Origin: an uncultured Clostridia bacterium
Lineage (GTDB): Bacteria; Bacillota; Clostridia; Oscillospirales; Ruminococcaceae
DNA length: 11,704 bases
Direction of reading: 5' to 3'
Assembly (NCBI GenBank): GCA_947625455.1
Contig: CANQOJ010000057.1
Location: forward strand, 1 to 11,704
Numbering within the stretch: position 1 is the first letter of the stretch; the number at the start of each line of letters is the position of its first letter. This document shows positions 7,651-11,704 of the stretch, piece after piece. The notes under the pieces were generated by a model, which was not told where the DNA came from, searched no databases, and was given only the letters and a program-made list of their open reading frames with translations. The position numbers and the translations under genes were made by a program.

Positions 7651-8222
7651 GTTAAATCCTCACTTTCATCTTCTTCGTTATTATTATCGCTGATTTCGGA
7701 ACTTGACGCGGGCGGCGGAGTTACCGCGGGAATATCGACGATTATGCTGTCGTCTTTTGGATACGGAGTGTCATATTCTGCAATATCCGACGAACCGCCG
7801 TTATTTTCCCCGTCGTTTTCGGGAGCGCTGTACTCGGCATTATCGGTAACTCCAAAAAAGCTGTTTTCCGTTTCCGAAAGCGAAAAATTCTCGCCCATAT
7901 AGTCGGAAAGCAATCCGCTTTGCGTTTGCTTTATGCCGTATTCAAGCGTCTGGAGCGCCTTTGTTTCATCTCCCGCCTGCATATACGCCTGCGCCTTTTT
8001 CAGATACAATTCGGGTTCGCGCGGAAAGTTTTTAAGACCTTCGGCGCATTTGTCAACTGCTAAGTTATATTCACGGCTGTTTATAAGCCTTTCGGCTTCT
8101 GCTATATAATCGTATGCGGACAAGCTTTTGCGGGTGTTGAGTTCAATGCACAAAATCACCGCTGCCGCTATAAGAAGTATCGCTATGATAATCAGTATCA
8201 CTCTGTACCTTTTCGTCCGCAT
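7647..8222 (-). CDS. Membrane-anchored TPR protein with acidic C-terminal tail (191 aa)
   Basis: The N-terminus is a basic stretch (MRTKRYR) followed by one TM helix (about 8-26), so the positive-inside rule puts the rest outside the membrane. Two TPR-like units follow: about 34-68 (A-E-x-L-I-N-S-R-E-Y-x-x-A-V) and about 69-99 (A-Q-A-Y-M-Q-A-G-D-E-T-K-A-L). Residues from about 120 are low-complexity and acidic (D/E/N/S/P), ending in an E/D-rich tail, probably unfolded or a docking segment. I chose ATG at 8222 rather than the in-frame GTG at 8231 because AAAGGCGGTG lies at the right distance for the ATG and overlaps the GTG. The first 80 bp overlap the end of the upstream 802-aa gene in another frame. 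A scaffold or protein-interaction role at the membrane is likely from TPRs; the partner is unknown. Confidence 0.7.
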   Translation of the reverse strand: MRTKRYRVILIIIAILLIAAAVILCIELNTRKSLSAYDYIAEAERLINSREYNLAVDKCAEGLKNFPREPELYLKKAQAYMQAGDETKALQTLEYGIKQTQSGLLSDYMGENFSLSETENSFFGVTDNAEYSAPENDGENNGGSSDIAEYDTPYPKDDSIIVDIPAVTPPPASSSEISDNNNEEDESEDLT

Positions 8223-10551
8223 ATTGTTCACCGCCTTTCAGTCCGTAATATTCCGCGCCGTCTATGCTGACGGGCATATAATCAGCTTCATTAAGCCACT
8301 CCGAACAGCTTTCAAATACCGTTATTTTCGGCAAATCAAAACCGCCGAAACAAAGCCGGTCAAACTCCACAAGTTCCTGCGAAAGCGCAACAAGCCACGC
8401 ATTTTGACTGTCGCCCGCGCTTCCTGCCTGAAGTTCTCCGTATGCCGCGAGAAGTTTATAGGGATAATCAAGTCTTGACAATGCTTTAAGAATATCGGGG
8501 AACATATCCTTATCGGTAAAGCAAATGTCGGCTTTTCGGCTGTTGAACGAAAGAACGCCTCCCCCGTATTCCTCGGCGAATTTTCCCGCGCGTTCAACGA
8601 CCTCGCTGTCTCCGTTAAAAACAAATCTCACAAGCAGTGCGTTTTTTGTTATATAATCGCCGAAGTTTATTTTAGAAGCTTCTCCCGTGCCAAGCAACCG
8701 CAACACTCCGTCCGACATTAAACATCTGTACTTGCGGTTGCCTATGCTTAAATCGCGTTCATGTACGCGTATACTCTCCGTCATAATATTAAGCGCTTCT
8801 CCCGTTGCGGAAACCTCGTCATTTCCCGGCATGGTAAACTCGCTCGGTTCTTTGCTTTTCTTGTATTTGCCGAAAGCGTTCTTAAGACGGTTCAATTTGC
8901 GCATATTTACCCTAAGCAGGATATTTGTAATTATCAATAGCAGTATCGTAACGATAATAATAACCGACGTTGTTACCGCAATCGCCGCAACGTTATTCTG
9001 CATTGTTCTGTAAAAATCCGTTTCCGTACATATGCAGACGGTTTCGGATATCGTAGTGTAATCTTCATTATACTTATACATTGTAAACGGGAAAATCGTA
9101 TATTTAAAAGTTCCCGTGGTTCTCTTGTCGGTAAAAGACAAGGGATTATTGTCATTTAAACTTTGCGCTATTCTATCAGCGCCGTCCAAACTTACGGTAT
9201 AAACGGCAGGCACCGCCTCGTATCTTCCCGTTCTGTAAATGCAGTACGGAATGCCGTCATAAAGCGTGCAGAGCAAAAACTGACATTGTTTATAGCCGTT
9301 TTCCGCAAGGCTTGTATGATAATCCGTTATCACCTTGTCAAGCTGTTCGCAGTCTGCGGTGTTTAACTTGCCGTTATCATCTAACTCGAACAAGCTAATA
9401 TATCCCGGAAGAAACTGCGAGTCTTTTCCGTCAAGGAAACTGTTCCAACTGTCGTTCATACGGATTGCCGTAGAATATACCATAGGGCAGATAGCAGCGA
9501 CAAGCACAAGCGATATGGCAGTTGAAAGCGCGGTTGCCGAGGACGGGATAGAACGGAATTTCTTCTTGTTTTTCCGCCTTACGAAAAGCAGTCTGTAAAC
9601 AAGCAGTGCAAATCCCATTAAAAGCAGTGAGACAATAAGCGACTTTATAAACGTCTTAATAGACAGCGCCCCCGAAAGTTCTGAATAAAGCACCGTCTGT
9701 GTGCCGTTCATACTTTCGCCTGTCAGCTTGCCCTCACTTTCATATGAACACAATAACGTACCGTCAGAATACGCGGTAATTCCCTCCATACGCTCAAAAT
9801 CGGCGAAATCACACGGCGTTTCGGAAAATGTGCCGTCCGATATGTTGTAATGGACGGTTTTTTTGCTGTCTATATCAACAAAGCTTATTATGCCGTTGTC
9901 ATAATTAAAGCCGTTGACGTTTGCAGTGCCGATTTGGGGATAAAGCATTTTTCCGTCCTTAAAAATGCCTGTTCCCTCGGAATATGCGTACTCCGCGCCG
10001 TTTATGTAAATTATATTATTATAGGAAAACTCCTTTGGGCATTTTGTTTCAAGCTGTACAAGAGAACCGTCCCTGTACTCAAAAACGCCGGTTTGCCCGT
10101 CATTATCTGTCGTTACAAAAAGCCTGCCGTCAGCGCACTGCGCGCGGAAACTGTCGATAAGGCTGTTTTCTTCGGAGCGCCAGATACGTTCGGCAATACT
10201 AAAAGTGAAGTTCAGTTTATATATTTCATAAAACACGCTGTTGCCGCTGCCGTAAACCGTGCAGGAAACGTAAATATCGCCGTTATTGTCAGCAGTAACG
10301 TCATGATAGCTTCTGTAAGAAAGACCGAACGGATTTGCGTTTACAAGAGTTACGCGGTCGGAGATATTTCCTAATTCGTCCGTCAATATCACCGAGGAGA
10401 TTATGTCCTGTTCGCTCAGCAAAACGGTATTTCTGCCTGCCTTGACAGCGCTTTTACAATAGCTTATGCTGTCTCTTGAAAACAGAAACGTTGTAGCAAC
10501 TGCAACTATAAGCGCAACAGCGGCGCAGACGATAAGCTTGATTTTAAGCAT
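8143..10551 (-). CDS. Multi-sensor membrane protein with degenerate class III cyclase-like domain (802 aa)
   Basis: Predicted four-TM receptor. TM1 (about 3-25) leads to an extracellular region (about 28-290) with five or six repeated strand units such as D-V-T-A-D-N-N-G-D-I-Y-V-S, typical of a beta-propeller. TM2 (about 300-323) is followed by the basic RRKNKKK loop; TM3 (about 338-360) leads to a second extracellular domain (about 361-516) resembling a Cache sensor; TM4 is about 517-546. HAMP follows (547-600, with N-D-E-V-S-A-T-G-E-A-L-N-I-M). The C-terminal part matches the lead-in and core of a class III nucleotide cyclase: V-L-R-L-L-G-x(6)-I-N-F-G-D, then Y-G-G-G-V-L-S-F-N-S-R, then A-A-Y-G-E-L-Q-A-G. 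The metal-binding Asp of F-x-D-I and the Gly-Asp pair (here Ser-Arg) are missing, so it is probably catalytically dead. ATG 10551 has AAAGGAGAG 7 bp ahead. The last 25 or so residues overlap the next gene and look like low-complexity tail. Ligand and output are unknown. Confidence 0.7.
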   Translation of the reverse strand: MLKIKLIVCAAVALIVAVATTFLFSRDSISYCKSAVKAGRNTVLLSEQDIISSVILTDELGNISDRVTLVNANPFGLSYRSYHDVTADNNGDIYVSCTVYGSGNSVFYEIYKLNFTFSIAERIWRSEENSLIDSFRAQCADGRLFVTTDNDGQTGVFEYRDGSLVQLETKCPKEFSYNNIIYINGAEYAYSEGTGIFKDGKMLYPQIGTANVNGFNYDNGIISFVDIDSKKTVHYNISDGTFSETPCDFADFERMEGITAYSDGTLLCSYESEGKLTGESMNGTQTVLYSELSGALSIKTFIKSLIVSLLLMGFALLVYRLLFVRRKNKKKFRSIPSSATALSTAISLVLVAAICPMVYSTAIRMNDSWNSFLDGKDSQFLPGYISLFELDDNGKLNTADCEQLDKVITDYHTSLAENGYKQCQFLLCTLYDGIPYCIYRTGRYEAVPAVYTVSLDGADRIAQSLNDNNPLSFTDKRTTGTFKYTIFPFTMYKYNEDYTTISETVCICTETDFYRTMQNNVAAIAVTTSVIIIVTILLLIITNILLRVNMRKLNRLKNAFGKYKKSKEPSEFTMPGNDEVSATGEALNIMTESIRVHERDLSIGNRKYRCLMSDGVLRLLGTGEASKINFGDYITKNALLVRFVFNGDSEVVERAGKFAEEYGGGVLSFNSRKADICFTDKDMFPDILKALSRLDYPYKLLAAYGELQAGSAGDSQNAWLVALSQELVEFDRLCFGGFDLPKITVFESCSEWLNEADYMPVSIDGAEYYGLKGGEQYADEKVQSDTDYHSDTSYSGSGDFVH
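8229..8238 (-). promoter_or_regulatory. Ribosome-binding site deciding the start of the TPR gene
   Basis: AAAGGCGGTG on the minus strand lies six bases before ATG 8222 and swallows the alternative GTG start at 8229-8231. This favours the ATG, shortening the protein by three residues. The site is inside the coding region of the upstream 802-aa gene. Confidence 0.5.
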
Positions 10552-10558
10552 CAGGTTT

Positions 10559-10567
10559 CTCTCCTTT
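10559..10567 (-). promoter_or_regulatory. Ribosome-binding site of the 802-aa receptor gene
   Basis: AAAGGAGAG on the minus strand, seven bases before ATG 10551 and 20 bases after the stop of the upstream gene (TAA, 10588-10590). A strong match to the consensus that fixes this start. The 36-bp gap shows no promoter I can recognise, consistent with read-through from the upstream gene. Confidence 0.8.
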
Positions 10568-10587
10568 CTTCGGAAATTTGATTGTGA

Positions 10588-11704
10588 TTATTCGTTATTG
10601 TCAATTTGGTTTATGTAGTATCTTGCGGTAGAACTGTCGGATTTAAGTTTTAACACTCTCACAAACATCTCGCGCGAAGCGGTAAAACTGCCGTCAAAAT
10701 ACAGTTCAACTCCCCTTTTCAGATACCCGCACACCGCGTCTGAAAAATGCTCTTTTATTATGTCGTAGATGAACTCGTTGTCAGCCATTCCGATAGGGAT
10801 TTTCGTAAACTCGTATTCGTTTTCGTCAAGAGCGCGTTCCGTAACCGCCGTTCCCGAACAGGTGTTGAGCATTGTTCCGACAAGTATTTTCTCCCTCTCC
10901 AAGTCCTCAAATGTCACGTCAAAACTTCTGCGCTCTCCCATTTTCAAACCGCCCGCGTTTAAATAACACTTGTCAAATGCCGTCTTTATGCGGCTGTCGT
11001 ATTCTTTGAGGAAAAACAAGATGTTTAATGACTTTGCGCTTTGCGAGTAAATCTGAAGTACCGAACCGCTCGTTTCATTTATAAACGCGTTAAATTCAGA
11101 AAGTTTTACGCTAAGCTTTGATAAAAGGCTGTTCATTGTTTCAAATTCGCAGTAATCCTTTGGAAGCAGCGCAATCAGAGAATACATATTTTCACAGGCG
11201 TGTTCCGTAAAGTTTACCGCCGATATATTTTTCTTCCCTAAAAGTTTTAGTATCGCGTCGGAAAAATACGCGCGGTTCATTACTCTGAAATTCATCATCT
11301 CCGCGTTATTTGCGTTTACGTCCGCTACCAGCTCGTCAAATTCGTTTGATATAATCGTTATTTCATTTGAAACGCCGTCTTTGCGCTTTGATTTGCCGAA
11401 AGACGCAGAATAACCTCTGTCAACAAAATCCGAGGCTTTTTTCCTGAGCTTTTCAAGTCCGCGCAGATACGCCGCGGCTGATATTATAGCCGCGATTATT
11501 ACCGCCGCAGTCAATACCAACTGATACATCATAAGCATAATAATCAGCTTTATAGAGCGGTATTGTGCTTCGGGCGATACGCTGCTGAACAGATAAAAGC
11601 CTGTTATCCTGCCCGACGGCGACTTTACGGGGGAAATCATATATACAATGACTCCCTTGCCCGTAGAAATGCTGTCGGTATGCTGTTCGCCGTCGGAAAG
11701 ACTG
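10588..11704 (-). CDS. Membrane sensor with HAMP, degenerate cyclase-like domain and TPR-like tail (N-terminus off window)
   Basis: The frame is open to the right edge, so the gene starts outside; the in-frame ATG at 11640 is internal, because codons before it encode the end of a Cache-type sensor (STGKGVIVYMISPVKSPSG, then F-Y-L-F-S-S). A long TM segment follows (about 11470-11560), then a HAMP-like helix pair (L-E-K-L-R-K-K-A-S-D-F ... S-N-E-F-D-E-L). The cytoplasmic part has the cyclase lead-in F-S-D-A-I-L-K-L-L-G-K-K-N-I and a cyclase-like core. By eye, the position of the first metal-binding Asp is filled by L-L-P (near 11165) and the Gly-Asp pair by Ser-Gln (near 11040). It ends with the L-Y-F-D-G-S-F-x-A-S-R-E-M-F TPR-like tail common in bacterial class III cyclases. 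It is probably a non-catalytic signalling protein and may pair with the similar 802-aa protein downstream. Known: class III cyclases act as dimers; inferred: these two could form one. Confidence 0.65.
   Translation of the reverse strand, partial: SLSDGEQHTDSISTGKGVIVYMISPVKSPSGRITGFYLFSSVSPEAQYRSIKLIIMLMMYQLVLTAAVIIAAIISAAAYLRGLEKLRKKASDFVDRGYSASFGKSKRKDGVSNEITIISNEFDELVADVNANNAEMMNFRVMNRAYFSDAILKLLGKKNISAVNFTEHACENMYSLIALLPKDYCEFETMNSLLSKLSVKLSEFNAFINETSGSVLQIYSQSAKSLNILFFLKEYDSRIKTAFDKCYLNAGGLKMGERRSFDVTFEDLEREKILVGTMLNTCSGTAVTERALDENEYEFTKIPIGMADNEFIYDIIKEHFSDAVCGYLKRGVELYFDGSFTASREMFVRVLKLKSDSSTARYYINQIDNNE

Noticed and set aside
7139..7693. 184-aa forward open frame opposite the YbjN-like gene
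   Set aside because: Antisense shadow of a minus-strand gene whose start and stop overlaps fit the operon; no recognisable domain on the forward strand.
8322..8624. 100-aa minus-strand open frame inside the cyclase-like domain of the receptor
   Set aside because: It is an alternate frame of a gene whose reading frame carries the recognisable cyclase-like pattern.
9850..10374. 174-aa forward open frame opposite the beta-propeller region
   Set aside because: No motif or ribosome-binding site; the minus-strand frame shows clear repeated blades and TM segments.
8143..10551. Active adenylate or guanylate cyclase
   Set aside because: The first metal-binding Asp and the Gly-Asp pair are not at the expected positions, so an enzyme call is not supported.

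Overview
The window looks like a stretch of a Firmicutes chromosome, most likely a Clostridia-type gut or anaerobe lineage. The evidence is moderate GC, strong GGAG/GAGGTG ribosome-binding sites, tightly stacked genes with ATGA start/stop overlaps, and an IS3-type end of the clostridial kind. No gene here fixes the species. All substantial genes lie on the minus strand and form one polycistronic unit read from right to left; its promoter and first gene lie beyond the right edge.

In order of transcription the unit contains: (1) 10588->11704, a partial membrane protein with the end of a Cache-like sensor, a TM helix, a HAMP-like segment, a degenerate class III nucleotide-cyclase-like domain and a TPR-like tail; (2) 8143-10551, an 802-aa membrane protein with an extracellular beta-propeller, a second extracellular sensor, HAMP and another degenerate cyclase-like domain; (3) 7647-8222, a membrane-anchored TPR protein with an acidic tail; (4) 7222-7650, a YbjN-like protein; (5) 5201-7225, an AAA+ ATPase that closely resembles the ATPase of extracellular contractile injection systems (eCIS; Afp15/PVC15 type); and (6) 230-5185, a 1651-aa protein without a signal peptide, with about 1050 residues of beta-strand-rich repeats followed by about 520 residues of helical and coiled-coil sequence. 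Genes 3/4 and 4/5 overlap by 4 bp, gene 5 and gene 6 are 15 bp apart, and genes 2/3 overlap by about 80 bp, so co-expression is likely.

My working interpretation is that this is the accessory and regulatory end of an eCIS locus. Two membrane receptor-like pseudo-cyclases would sense something outside the cell. The TPR and YbjN-like proteins could be adaptors or chaperones, the AAA+ ATPase is the conserved eCIS energy-using factor, and the giant last protein is a candidate payload or particle-associated protein. No sheath, tube or baseplate gene is in the window, so the eCIS link rests on the ATPase family and must be tested in the flanking DNA to the right.

The left 230 bp contain no complete gene. 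Positions 1-70 are the right end of an IS3-family insertion sequence (transposase C-terminus plus probable terminal inverted repeat). Positions 77-188 hold a near-symmetrical set of three hairpins that may be a small repeat element and/or a bidirectional terminator. Positions 197-229 hold a 12-bp direct repeat touching the stop codon of the giant gene.
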